Shown piece by piece: positions 24,924-31,184 of a DNA stretch of 32,534 nucleotides. Below the pieces are notes generated by a model. The model saw only the letters and a list, made by a program, of their open reading frames with translations, ran no database searches and was not told the origin of the DNA. Location: contig CASEOD010000056.1 in the NCBI GenBank assembly GCA_949289445.1, positions 1 through 32,534 on the forward strand, written 5' to 3'. A program made the translations under genes and the position numbers. How positions within the stretch are numbered: position 1 is the stretch's first letter; each line of letters begins with the position of its first letter. Source of the DNA: an uncultured Eubacteriales bacterium. Its GTDB lineage: Bacteria > Bacillota > Clostridia > Peptostreptococcales > Anaerovoracaceae.

Positions 24924-26122
24924 GTTTTACTTTCCTCCTCCAATATTTTCAAAACTGCAGCGGCTTCCGTCAGGATGCCTGTGCGGATACATTCCTCGTC
25001 AGGATTGAATCTGTCGCTGTGAATCGGATATGCTTCTGTTTCTCCCGGGCGACGGGTTCCGATATTGTAATAAAGACCTCTGGTACCGTGACAGAAATAG
25101 GCGAAATCGTCTGCTCCCAGACTCGGTTTTGTCAGTGTATGCACATGGTTTTTGCCCAGAACTTCCTCTGCTGACTCCTTGACCCAGCTGAACAGAGTAT
25201 CGTCATTTTCCAGAGAAGGATAACTGTCGATAAAGTCCACCCTGCATTGAGCTCCATAGGCTTTTGCAATAGAAGTACAGAGAGATTCGATCTGCTCCTT
25301 GATGAAACTTCTCTGAGAGAGTTTCAGAGTGCGGATGATGCCGGAAAAAACAGTTTCTCCTGACACAATGTTGTTTTTTGTACCGCTGTTGAACCGGCCG
25401 ACTGTGATCAGGCATGCGTCCGTGGGGTCCAGTCTGCGGGTGATAATGGACTGGATACTGCTGACCATGGTACATGCAGGCAGCAGAGAGTCGATTCCGT
25501 CAGTAGGATGAGCACCGTGACAGGACTTTCCGGTAACAGTCACACAGAATTCGCAGGAAGCGGCGTTCATCGCTCCGGGAGTCAGCAGAATGCTTCCCGC
25601 ATCCACAGCGGATTCCACATGCAGACCCAGAACGCTTTTAATCTCAGGATGATTAAGGCAGCCTTCTTCGATCATCTGTCTGGCTCCGCCGACGGTTTCT
25701 TCGGAGGGCTGAAACAATAATCGCACAGATCCGGATAAATCCTGTTTTATCTCATTGAGAATCTGAGCAGTTCCCAACAGAATCGCGGTGTGGATATCAT
25801 GGCCGCAGCCGTGCATGACTCCGTCTGTCTTTGAACGGAAAGGAACATCTGTCTGCTCCTGCAGAGGCAATGCATCGATATCAGCTCTGACTGCCACTCC
25901 TTTATCTCTGTTTTTTCCGTAAATTACGGCAGAGACTCCATGGCCTGCAACATCTTTTTCAAAGGGAATTCCCAGCTCCCGCAGCCTGCTTTGAATCAGA
26001 AGGGCAGTTTTCTCTTCCTGTTCGCTGAGCTCAGGATACATGTGGATCTGTCTGCGCAGGGATACCATATCGTCAAAAATCTCGTTCGTCCGAACTTTGA
26101 TTCTCTCTAAAAGCTCTTTCAT
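24917..26122 (-). CDS. M20-family amidohydrolase (N-acyl-amino-acid/hippurate hydrolase type)
   Basis: A 401-residue zinc peptidase-fold enzyme that cleaves acyl or aminoacyl groups from amino acids. Visible motifs are AVRADIDALPLQEQTDVPF, the metal-binding GCGHDIHTA, PSEET-x-GGA and the late metal ligands in KPSLGADDFAYF. The dimerisation domain lies in between (about 185-300). The frame continues upstream to 26161, but ATG 26122 follows TTGGAGG at the right distance. The 24-base leader from the predicted sigma-54 start would end here. Substrate specificity cannot be read from the sequence. The overlap with alr suggests an alanine-containing or D-amino-acid product. Confidence 0.9.
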   Translation of the reverse strand: MKELLERIKVRTNEIFDDMVSLRRQIHMYPELSEQEEKTALLIQSRLRELGIPFEKDVAGHGVSAVIYGKNRDKGVAVRADIDALPLQEQTDVPFRSKTDGVMHGCGHDIHTAILLGTAQILNEIKQDLSGSVRLLFQPSEETVGGARQMIEEGCLNHPEIKSVLGLHVESAVDAGSILLTPGAMNAASCEFCVTVTGKSCHGAHPTDGIDSLLPACTMVSSIQSIITRRLDPTDACLITVGRFNSGTKNNIVSGETVFSGIIRTLKLSQRSFIKEQIESLCTSIAKAYGAQCRVDFIDSYPSLENDDTLFSWVKESAEEVLGKNHVHTLTKPSLGADDFAYFCHGTRGLYYNIGTRRPGETEAYPIHSDRFNPDEECIRTGILTEAAAVLKILEEESKTW

Positions 26123-26155
26123 ATGTACCTCCAATAATGTGTTTGTTATATTATA

Positions 26156-26173
26156 ATGCAAAATCCGTGCCTA
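26156..26173 (-). promoter_or_regulatory. Sigma-54 promoter (P1) of the amidohydrolase-alr operon
   Basis: The minus strand reads TAGGCACGGATTTTGCAT. GG (26171-26170) and GC (26159-26158) are spaced by exactly 10 bases, and GGCACG-N4-TTGCA matches the consensus at all key positions except the T before GG. The predicted start is near 26146. A TATAAT on the same strand (26155-26150) has only a poor -35 (TTTCAT), so a sigma-A alternative is weak. Confidence 0.75.
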
Positions 26174-26197
26174 TGAAAATAAAAGTCATAAAAAATT

Positions 26198-26215
26198 TTG
26201 GCATGAAAATTGCTT
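26198..26215 (+). promoter_or_regulatory. Sigma-54 promoter (P2) of the M19 dipeptidase
   Basis: TTGGCATGAAAATTGCTT has GG at 26200-26201 and GC at 26212-26213 with 10 bases between, giving TGGCATG-N4-TTGCT. The predicted start is near 26225, 33 bases before the ATG. A sigma-A reading (TTGGCA, 18-base gap, TATAAT at 26222-26227) also exists and must be kept in mind. Confidence 0.7.
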
Positions 26216-26257
26216 TAATGTTATAATAGAAATAATCGTGAAATTGAGGAGGTAATT

Positions 26258-27208
26258 ATGAGAATTGTCGATATGCATTGTGATACTCTGATTGAGGGGT
26301 GGAGAAAACCTGAAATCAGCTTTGTGGACGGTGACAGATCTGTCAATCTGAAGCTTTTGAAGGAACATGACTCTCTGGCACAGTTTTTTGCCATGTATCT
26401 TTCCAGATCAGAGATGAAAACCATGGATCCTTATGACATTCTGAAAGGGATTTACGGCTATTACAGCAGGGTAATGGATGAAAACAGGGATATGATTCGT
26501 CCGGTATTTTCTGCTTCTGATATTGAGAAAAATCGTGAGGAAGGGATTCTTTCGTCTTTTCTGACTGTTGAGGACGGTGTTTTTCTGGACGGAAAAATAG
26601 AAAGAGTACAGGAAGTTTATGACATGGGTGTCAGACTGATTACGCTGCTTTGGAACTTTGAGAATTCTGTGGGTTTCCCTTGCAGCGATGATCCCAAGGA
26701 ACATATGAAAGGACTGAAGCCTTTCGGTATTGAGGTTGTGGAGAAGATGAATGAACTTGGCATGATCATTGATGTATCTCATATGTCAGAAGGTGGTTTT
26801 TATGATGTGGCAAAATACAGTAAGAAACCGTTTGTTGCATCTCACTCCTGTGCCAGAGCACTGTGCAACCACAGGAGAAATCTGACTGACGATCAGCTGA
26901 AAACTCTGGGAAATGCAGGTGGCATCGTGGGAGTAAACTTTGAGTGCTCTTTCCTGAAAGAGGGATCCGACAGAGCAACGTATGATCAGATTATTGAGCA
27001 TCTTTTATACTTTAAGGATAAGGCAGGCATGGATGCTGTGGGCTTTGGTTCGGATTTTGACGGTATTGATGACAACGGAGAACTGGTTAACTACGGCGGT
27101 TTCACTACGCTGCTTGAATGCATGGAAAAACATTTTACCGATGACGAAATCGACAAGATCTGTAACGGAAACGCACTGAGAGTAATCAGAGACGTTGTCG
27201 GAAAATAA
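26258..27208 (+). CDS. M19-family (renal-type) zinc dipeptidase
   Basis: A 316-residue metallodipeptidase. M19 enzymes cleave dipeptides and often accept a D-residue at the C-terminal position. The H7-x-D9 pair is in VDMHCDT, the bridging glutamate in LTVEDGVF, and two histidine regions are IDVSHMSEGG and VASHSCARAL; the late aspartate is in VGFGSDFDGID. No signal peptide is seen, so it is cytoplasmic. GAGGAGG precedes the ATG. It is transcribed divergently from the amidohydrolase-alr operon, with back-to-back sigma-54-type promoters in a 135-base intergenic region. Confidence 0.93.
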   Translation: MRIVDMHCDTLIEGWRKPEISFVDGDRSVNLKLLKEHDSLAQFFAMYLSRSEMKTMDPYDILKGIYGYYSRVMDENRDMIRPVFSASDIEKNREEGILSSFLTVEDGVFLDGKIERVQEVYDMGVRLITLLWNFENSVGFPCSDDPKEHMKGLKPFGIEVVEKMNELGMIIDVSHMSEGGFYDVAKYSKKPFVASHSCARALCNHRRNLTDDQLKTLGNAGGIVGVNFECSFLKEGSDRATYDQIIEHLLYFKDKAGMDAVGFGSDFDGIDDNGELVNYGGFTTLLECMEKHFTDDEIDKICNGNALRVIRDVVGK

Positions 27209-27260
27209 GGGGGACACCCTGAGAAACTCTTTGGTTTAAGCACTTTTAAGAATAAAAAGA

Positions 27261-27288
27261 TTGACTTTTCTGAAATAGATGCTATAGT
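27261..27288 (+). promoter_or_regulatory. Sigma-A promoter of the small-paralogue array
   Basis: TTGACT at 27261-27266 and TATAGT at 27283-27288 are separated by 16 bases, with the start expected near 27295. It gives the three-gene array its own promoter, separate from the sigma-54 promoters around it. Confidence 0.65.
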
Positions 27289-27336
27289 TAAGTTACAAAG
27301 TAGCGATATTTTGATTTGGGAAAAGAGGTGCTTTTT

Positions 27337-27654
27337 ATGATTAGCGCAGAACCAAAGAAAATTATGGAAGCTTTTGACGATCATGCTTTTTTCAAACCCA
27401 GCGCCAAACTGGAAATGGATGCTTTTCTGGAAAAGGAAAAGCAGCGGCAGAGAGATGAAGGTGTGATCGGCGAAGATGCGGATAAACTGGACTTGGGTGC
27501 CATGAAGGGATTTGCGGTAAAGCGGTGGCAGAAGATTTTCTACGCTGTCTGCGGCGTTGTTATCGTGACCGTGATCGTTTCTGCGGTAATGATTTCCGTC
27601 ATGGTTGCACAGGGCAGGGATCTGCCTTCATTTTTAGAATTTTTGGATATGTAG
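27337..27654 (+). CDS. Small single-pass membrane protein, copy 1 of a tandem paralogue family (unknown function)
   Basis: I do not recognise this family. The 105 residues divide into a charged cytoplasmic N-domain (1-66) with DHAFFKPSAKLEMDAFLEKE followed by RQ-x-x-EGVIG, a transmembrane helix (about 69-92, FYAVCGVVIVTVIVSAVMISVMV), and a short outer tail GRDLPSFLEFLDM. Copies 2 and 3 share the N-domain, and copy 3 shares the tail pattern (GKELPAFLGFLE). ATG 27337 follows AAGAGGTG. The Lys/Glu-rich segment is predicted to be helical. Confidence 0.8.
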   Translation: MISAEPKKIMEAFDDHAFFKPSAKLEMDAFLEKEKQRQRDEGVIGEDADKLDLGAMKGFAVKRWQKIFYAVCGVVIVTVIVSAVMISVMVAQGRDLPSFLEFLDM

Positions 27655-27663
27655 CATGAATAG

Positions 27664-27699
27664 GAAACGCAGGTCATGAAAGAAAATGATCTGCGTTTC
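27664..27699 (+). other. Hairpin between paralogue copies 1 and 2
   Basis: GAAACGCAG at 27664-27672 pairs with CTGCGTTTC at 27691-27699, and inner TCAT/ATGA extend the stem around the loop GAAAGAAA. The tail TCTCTGC is too poor in T for a classical terminator. It may attenuate or stabilise the transcript and so set the ratio of copy 1 to copies 2 and 3. Confidence 0.55.
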
Positions 27700-27742
27700 T
27701 CTGCAATAGAGACAGGTTTGAATAGGGAAAGAGGTGTTTCTG

Positions 27743-27937
27743 ATGACAGAAAAGGATCCTAATAAAAAGGTAATGGAATTTTTTGAGGAGCATGCCTTTT
27801 TTAAGCCGACGGCGAAGAAAGAAATGAATGCTTATATGGAGCGGGAGAGAAAGCGGCAGGTAGAAGAGGGTATGATTGATGAGGAATCTGAAAAGATCAA
27901 TCTACAGACTGCGATAGAAAGAGAGGATGATAAATAA
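27743..27937 (+). CDS. Small soluble paralogue, copy 2 (lacks the membrane segment; unknown function)
   Basis: The 64 residues correspond only to the N-terminal domain of its neighbours: KDPNKKVMEFFEEHAFFKPT, then AK-x-EMNAYMERERKRQ and EGMIDEESEKINL. It stops after EREDDK, where copies 1 and 3 enter their transmembrane helix. Only 36 bases separate the stop from copy 3, and no remnant of a helix is encoded there, so this looks like a stable short form rather than a recent frameshift. ATG 27743 has AGAGGTG upstream. High charge suggests a soluble helical protein. Confidence 0.72.
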   Translation: MTEKDPNKKVMEFFEEHAFFKPTAKKEMNAYMERERKRQVEEGMIDEESEKINLQTAIEREDDK

Positions 27938-27973
27938 AGCTTAAATGTTGTTTTTGGGAAGGGATGTGATTTT

Positions 27974-28327
27974 ATGAAAGGGAAAGATCCGAATAAAGAG
28001 CTGATACAATATGTTGAAGATACCGGGTTCTATAAGGCTTCCGCAAGGCTGGAAATGGATGCATATCTGGAAAAGGAGAGGGAAAGACAGAAAGAAACCG
28101 GAACCATTGGAACGGATAATGTGAAGATTGATGTGAGGGAAGCAGCTCGTAACTATGATATAAAGCCATGGCAGAAGTTTTTTGTGTTTTTCGTGGCAGT
28201 GATTCTGCTTTCTCTGATTGCTGCAGCCGTTGCCGGATGCATTATCATGGGGCAGGGGAAAGAACTGCCGGCATTTCTGGGGTTTCTGGAGCATCCAATT
28301 GATTATTTTCTTGACTGGCATGAATAA
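27974..28327 (+). CDS. Small single-pass membrane protein, copy 3 of the tandem family (unknown function)
   Basis: The 117 residues repeat the family plan: KDPNKELIQYVEDTGFYKAS, then AR-x-EMDAYLEKERERQ and a KIDVREAA segment, a transmembrane helix (about 75-97) and the outer tail GKELPAFLGFLEHPIDYFLDWHE. W-Q-K-x-F just before the helix is shared with copy 1. The outer tail is longer than in copy 1. GGGAAGGGATG lies upstream of the start. The gene ends just before a convergent hypothetical gene. Confidence 0.8.
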   Translation: MKGKDPNKELIQYVEDTGFYKASARLEMDAYLEKERERQKETGTIGTDNVKIDVREAARNYDIKPWQKFFVFFVAVILLSLIAAAVAGCIIMGQGKELPAFLGFLEHPIDYFLDWHE

Positions 28328-28349
28328 AAGATATTAAACCAAATGTAAC

Positions 28350-28381
28350 AAGAGGCATCGCAAGCTAGCGCGATGCCTCTT
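28350..28381 (-). terminator. Hairpin overlapping the 3' end of the minus-strand gene
   Basis: AAGAGGCATCGC and GCGATGCCTCTT form a perfect 12-bp stem with the loop AAGCTAGC. The stop codon of the minus-strand gene lies in it. The minus-strand tail (TTGTTACATTT) is a modest terminator tail; the plus-strand tail is poorer. It separates two convergent genes. Confidence 0.6.
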
Positions 28382-28832
28382 CCAGCATTCCGGATCTTAT
28401 ATTTTCAAACTGTTTTGAAGTAATGGAAACCGGGTAGTATATTTCCTCTGAGCCGTCTTTCAGAAGGAAGACAATCCGTGCACCGATGAGACTGTCCAGG
28501 TTAGGATTCAGCGTGTTTCCCTCTCCGTTCTGAAGGCAAATATCTTTAAGTTCTTCAATCTGAAATTTTGGCTGTTTCCCTCGGGATGCATCCAGATCCG
28601 GCATGATGACTGTACCATTCTTGATATCGATACCGGCACTGAGAACGGATACAAGGATCATGATACTGAAAAGAAATAACACTGCAAAAACAATGATTGG
28701 AAGCAGCCATAACCTTGATCCTCCTCCAAGTCTCATGGCCAGAGACAGAGAGAATAACACAATGTTAATAAGGGTGAACAGAGCGGCTGTGACGGCACCA
28801 CGCTTGCTGATTACAGAAAAATGTCGGTTCAT
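28365..28832 (-). CDS. Hypothetical membrane protein with two transmembrane helices
   Basis: I do not recognise it. The 155 residues contain two adjacent hydrophobic helices (about 14-34 and 41-65), then a soluble domain of about 85 residues with IDIKNGTVIMPDL, an EELKDICLQNGEG segment and IGARIVFLLKDGSEEIYYP. The strand-rich soluble part resembles PH-like domains of bacterial membrane proteins in general shape, but this is only an impression. AAGGAG lies upstream of the ATG. It is divergent from the small gene at 28909. Confidence 0.7.
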   Translation of the reverse strand: MNRHFSVISKRGAVTAALFTLINIVLFSLSLAMRLGGGSRLWLLPIIVFAVLFLFSIMILVSVLSAGIDIKNGTVIMPDLDASRGKQPKFQIEELKDICLQNGEGNTLNPNLDSLIGARIVFLLKDGSEEIYYPVSITSKQFENIRSGMLEEASR

Positions 28833-28846
28833 TATATGATATCTCC

Positions 28847-28873
28847 TTGCTTTTTAATATGAATTCGTATAAT
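28847..28873 (+). promoter_or_regulatory. Possible promoter of the small membrane protein gene
   Basis: A consensus TATAAT at 28868-28873 is preceded by TTGCTT at 28847-28852, but the 15-base gap is short. The -10 alone is convincing; the -35 is doubtful. Confidence 0.35.
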
Positions 28874-28908
28874 ATATAAGCTGAATTTATAAGTGAAAGG
28901 ATGACATT

Positions 28909-29097
28909 ATGACTGTCAAAATTTTTATCGGCATTGCTATTATCTTAGTTTCATTCGTATACATCATGAAAAATCATGATAAATCGCTGATGGATTCTCT
29001 CATGGGAAAGAGAAAGGCCGCTATGGAAGAAATGCAGAAGCTGGCCGAACAGGAATCCTCTGATACCTCTAAAACAGACAATCCTAATCAAGATTAA
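28909..29097 (+). CDS. Small hypothetical single-pass membrane protein
   Basis: The 62 residues start with a transmembrane helix (about 4-20, KIFIGIAIILVSFVYIM) followed by a charged, probably helical cytoplasmic tail rich in Lys, Glu, Met and Asp. I recognise no family. GAAAGGATGACATT with AAAGGA gives a plausible ribosome binding site. The 3' end overlaps the convergent vanX-like gene by 14 bases. Confidence 0.6.
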   Translation: MTVKIFIGIAIILVSFVYIMKNHDKSLMDSLMGKRKAAMEEMQKLAEQESSDTSKTDNPNQD

Positions 29098-29653
29098 CAT
29101 CCAGATATCTTACCGGCAGGGTATTTTTATCATAGAAGTGCCACCATTCACCTTCGTAAGGTGTGAAGCCGGCATCTGTCATAATTTGTCTCAGAAATTC
29201 CGCGTTTTCTCTAGCCTCGCCTGTTGTCAGTGGACAATCAAGGCGGGCTTTTTCTGTAAAATCATCAAATTGGCTTGGCATGGGGATCTGACTGCCGTCA
29301 GCATTCACCAGAGTAACATCCACACATTGTCCGTTCATATGAGAGTTTTTGAATTCAGTCATGTGCTCCATATCAGGGGGATATGCGACAAAGTTATTGT
29401 CGGGAAGTAGATCCCAGAATCTCTGCTGAGCACTGACAGGACGAAATGCATCCCATACCTTTATTTTCAGACCGCGTTTTGCTGCGGCATTTTTTGCCTC
29501 AATCAGCTGTCTGGCGGTATGGCTGTCAATATAACATTCAGCGGATGTATAAACCCTGCTGCCTGTGAAATTGTCATCTGTGGCGTAGCGCAGATCGATG
29601 ATAAATTCCGGATCCAAATCCAGAAGTCTTACTAAATTCTGATATTGTTTCAT
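29084..29653 (-). CDS. VanX-type D-alanyl-D-alanine dipeptidase (M15D)
   Basis: A 189-residue zinc dipeptidase. All residues known to matter in VanX are present in register: R71 in DAFRP, H105 and D112 in SHMNGQCVD, and E169 with H172 in EWWHF. VanX hydrolyses free D-Ala-D-Ala. In resistance clusters it acts with VanH and a D-Ala-D-Lac ligase, but neither is here. This copy lies 16 bases after a membrane-protein gene, behind a predicted sigma-54 promoter, so a catabolic or recycling role is more likely than glycopeptide resistance. No signal peptide is visible. AAGGAG precedes the ATG. Confidence 0.92.
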   Translation of the reverse strand: MKQYQNLVRLLDLDPEFIIDLRYATDDNFTGSRVYTSAECYIDSHTARQLIEAKNAAAKRGLKIKVWDAFRPVSAQQRFWDLLPDNNFVAYPPDMEHMTEFKNSHMNGQCVDVTLVNADGSQIPMPSQFDDFTEKARLDCPLTTGEARENAEFLRQIMTDAGFTPYEGEWWHFYDKNTLPVRYLDVNLD

Positions 29654-29669
29654 TTGTTTTTCTCCTTAG

Positions 29670-30275
29670 TTAGTGGCTCTGAAATAATACAATGACAACT
29701 GTCAAAGGTGTTGCACAGCTCATAAAGGTGACAACTGCCAGAAATCCGTAGGCAATGGCGACAAACTTCCATTTGTTGCTGTAACCCGGCAGAACCTTAA
29801 AAGTTTTATATACGGTAACCTTCTCATCAGCTTTCATTTTCTTGTAAAATTTATCAATCTGTAAAGCCTGAATAATGCCGTCTCTGAAAAACGGAAGGAA
29901 AAAATCCGGTTTATCAGAGACATTTTTTTTCTCATCTGTATAAAATTTCACACCCATAGTATCGAATACAGCTGTTTTTACTTGTGTTAAGTCAAGTGTT
30001 CTTGATTTACGCAGCAGCCTGTTATAATAGGTGAGAGAGTTCTCATTGTAAACGCTGTAGCAGAACTTGTGACCAAAGAACAGAGTTATCAGGATTACAA
30101 ACAGCAAGGCGTACAACAGCAGAGTTAAGGGAATGTTGGTTGCTTCGTAATATTTGTCGATTTTAAAAATGATTATCTCCATCATAATGAGGAATCTGAG
30201 TAATATATAAATAAATAGGGTCAAAATAAAGGCCTGTTTTGCCAGATTGGTATAGTGATACTGAATTTTATTCAT
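29670..30275 (-). CDS. Hypothetical membrane protein upstream of the VanX-type gene
   Basis: The 201 residues have hydrophobic helices at about 14-35, 50-68 and 172-196. A soluble domain lies in between (about 72-165: NENSLTYYNRLLRKSRTLDL, with PDFFLPFF, later KTFKVLPGYSNKWKF). The arrangement recalls YcxB/PH-like membrane proteins, but I cannot assign it. AAAGGAG is upstream of the ATG. It is the first gene of a two-gene operon with the D-Ala-D-Ala dipeptidase and is preceded by a -24/-12 promoter. It could assist uptake or sensing; that is inference from context. Confidence 0.68.
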   Translation of the reverse strand: MNKIQYHYTNLAKQAFILTLFIYILLRFLIMMEIIIFKIDKYYEATNIPLTLLLYALLFVILITLFFGHKFCYSVYNENSLTYYNRLLRKSRTLDLTQVKTAVFDTMGVKFYTDEKKNVSDKPDFFLPFFRDGIIQALQIDKFYKKMKADEKVTVYKTFKVLPGYSNKWKFVAIAYGFLAVVTFMSCATPLTVVIVLFQSH

Positions 30276-30316
30276 GTAAGTTCTCCTTTATATGTAATAA
30301 ACATTACTATATACAA

Positions 30317-30334
30317 TAGCAAAAAATGTGCCTT
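30317..30334 (-). promoter_or_regulatory. Sigma-54 promoter (P4) of the membrane protein - VanX operon
   Basis: The minus strand reads AAAGGCACATTTTTTGCT (from 30334). GG (30332-30331) and GC (30320-30319) are 10 bases apart, giving GGCACA-N4-TTGCT. The predicted start is near 30307, 32 bases before ATG 30275. A weaker sigma-A alternative is TTGTAA-N17-TATTGT on the same strand. Confidence 0.68.
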
Positions 30335-30419
30335 TTTACAAGCAGGATTTAATAGCATATTCTGAAATATATTCCTAAAATCCGGAAATTGAGTTCTAAA
30401 AATAAAACAAAATAAATAA

Positions 30420-30444
30420 AAAAACGGCCATCTTGGCCGTTTTT
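30420..30444. terminator. Bidirectional terminator after the secreted-protein gene
   Basis: AAAAACGGCCA and TGGCCGTTTTT form a compact stem with a three-base loop and A/T tracts on both sides. It terminates the minus-strand gene at 30453-31010. The remaining bases between 30335 and 30420 are AT-rich, and I see no gene there. Confidence 0.85.
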
Positions 30445-30452
30445 AAAAGATA

Positions 30453-31010
30453 TTAACTTAAAGCTTTAAAATATGCAAATGCATATGGAGAATATACCCA
30501 AGCATCTACACTATCAGAATCTAACGGATCATTGCAGTAATTTGCCCAAGCAACTTTTCCTTGGCTTTGATTAGTATAAACTACTTTGGTCTTATAAGGC
30601 ACATAAAGATTCCCCCAAACACCAACTGTAACTTTTTTTCTGTTAGAAAGATTTACGGCACTGGATGGCAATGATGACAACTTTGTTTTGGATTGCAGTA
30701 CATAGCCTTTTAGATCTCCAAATTCAACCTCATAACAGTAAGTACCCACAGATTTTTTATAGGCCATATAGGTATTCTTTCCTAGAATTGCAGTCATTGA
30801 AGTACCACTTGAACTTGTGAAAGTCCAAGGCGTATTACAGCCGGAATCCTTGTAAACTGTAACTGCGCCGTTAAGAGTATAAGGATTACCATCAAGGGTG
30901 ACGTACTGCGTAGCACCATAACTCTGACTATTTGAAAATACAGTAATCATGGAGAGTAATAAAAAAATACTCAGGGAAATTGCAGTCAATCTCTTTAGTT
31001 GTTGTTTCAT
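30453..31010 (-). CDS. Small secreted protein with a signal peptide, possibly SH3b-like
   Basis: The 185 residues start with a clear signal peptide (KQQLKRLTAISLSIFLLLSM, cleavage likely near SYGA/T). The mature ~150 residues are rich in Ser, Tyr, Val and Thr and have three cysteines. Segments such as GAVTVYKDSGC and GDLKGYVLQSKTKL resemble bacterial SH3-like repeats that bind cell walls, but the match is weak. ATG 31010 is chosen because GAAAGGAG lies just upstream; the frame itself runs 55 codons further. The gene is clearly more AT-rich than the operons at 2-24 kb, which may point to recent acquisition. Confidence 0.72.
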   Translation of the reverse strand: MKQQLKRLTAISLSIFLLLSMITVFSNSQSYGATQYVTLDGNPYTLNGAVTVYKDSGCNTPWTFTSSSGTSMTAILGKNTYMAYKKSVGTYCYEVEFGDLKGYVLQSKTKLSSLPSSAVNLSNRKKVTVGVWGNLYVPYKTKVVYTNQSQGKVAWANYCNDPLDSDSVDAWVYSPYAFAYFKALS

Positions 31011-31050
31011 AGTTGTCTCCTTTCTATTAAAATAAACAAACAATGTGGTT

Positions 31051-31078
31051 ATTACAAATTGTATAAACGATTTGTAAT
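31051..31078. repeat. Inverted repeat: operator or sigma-54 enhancer site candidate
   Basis: ATTACAAAT and ATTTGTAAT are perfect 9-base arms with a 10-base centre. The site is 41-68 bases upstream of the secreted-protein ATG and 107-134 bases upstream of the -24 element of P3. The second distance is typical for binding sites of sigma-54 activators. The 312-base gap 31011-31322 otherwise holds P3, a leader peptide frame and AT-rich sequence. Confidence 0.5.
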
Positions 31079-31184
31079 AGCTTTTAGTAATTTTAGTATA
31101 ACAGATAATAAGGTTATATTGGGTCGTAGTTAGAAACGTTTTGTATGAACTTTTTGAAAATTCGGTCAAACACATAATACGAAG

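Noticed and set aside
25917-25929. Perfect palindrome CCGTAAATTACGG
   Set aside because: It is inside the amidohydrolase coding region, about 270 bases upstream of P2, has no second copy near the other sigma-54 promoters, and is explained by ordinary codons (Val-Ile-Tyr-Gly).
26134-26145. ATAATGTGTTTG, a near-match (11/12, inverted) to CAAACACATAAT at 31167-31178, considered as a shared activator site
   Set aside because: One copy lies in the predicted P1 leader and the other almost touches the P3 -24 element, neither at enhancer distance; a single AT-rich 12-mer pair can arise by chance.
27318-27331. GG-N10-GC just before paralogue copy 1
   Set aside because: The sequence lacks the GGCA and TTGC contexts and coincides with the ribosome binding site region directly before the ATG; a sigma-A promoter is already present upstream.
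29084-29097. 14-base overlap of the small membrane protein gene with the vanX-like gene, considered as a sign that the small gene is spurious
   Set aside because: The overlap is convergent and only at the 3' ends, while the small gene has a -10 element, a ribosome binding site and a clean membrane helix, so I kept it with moderate confidence.
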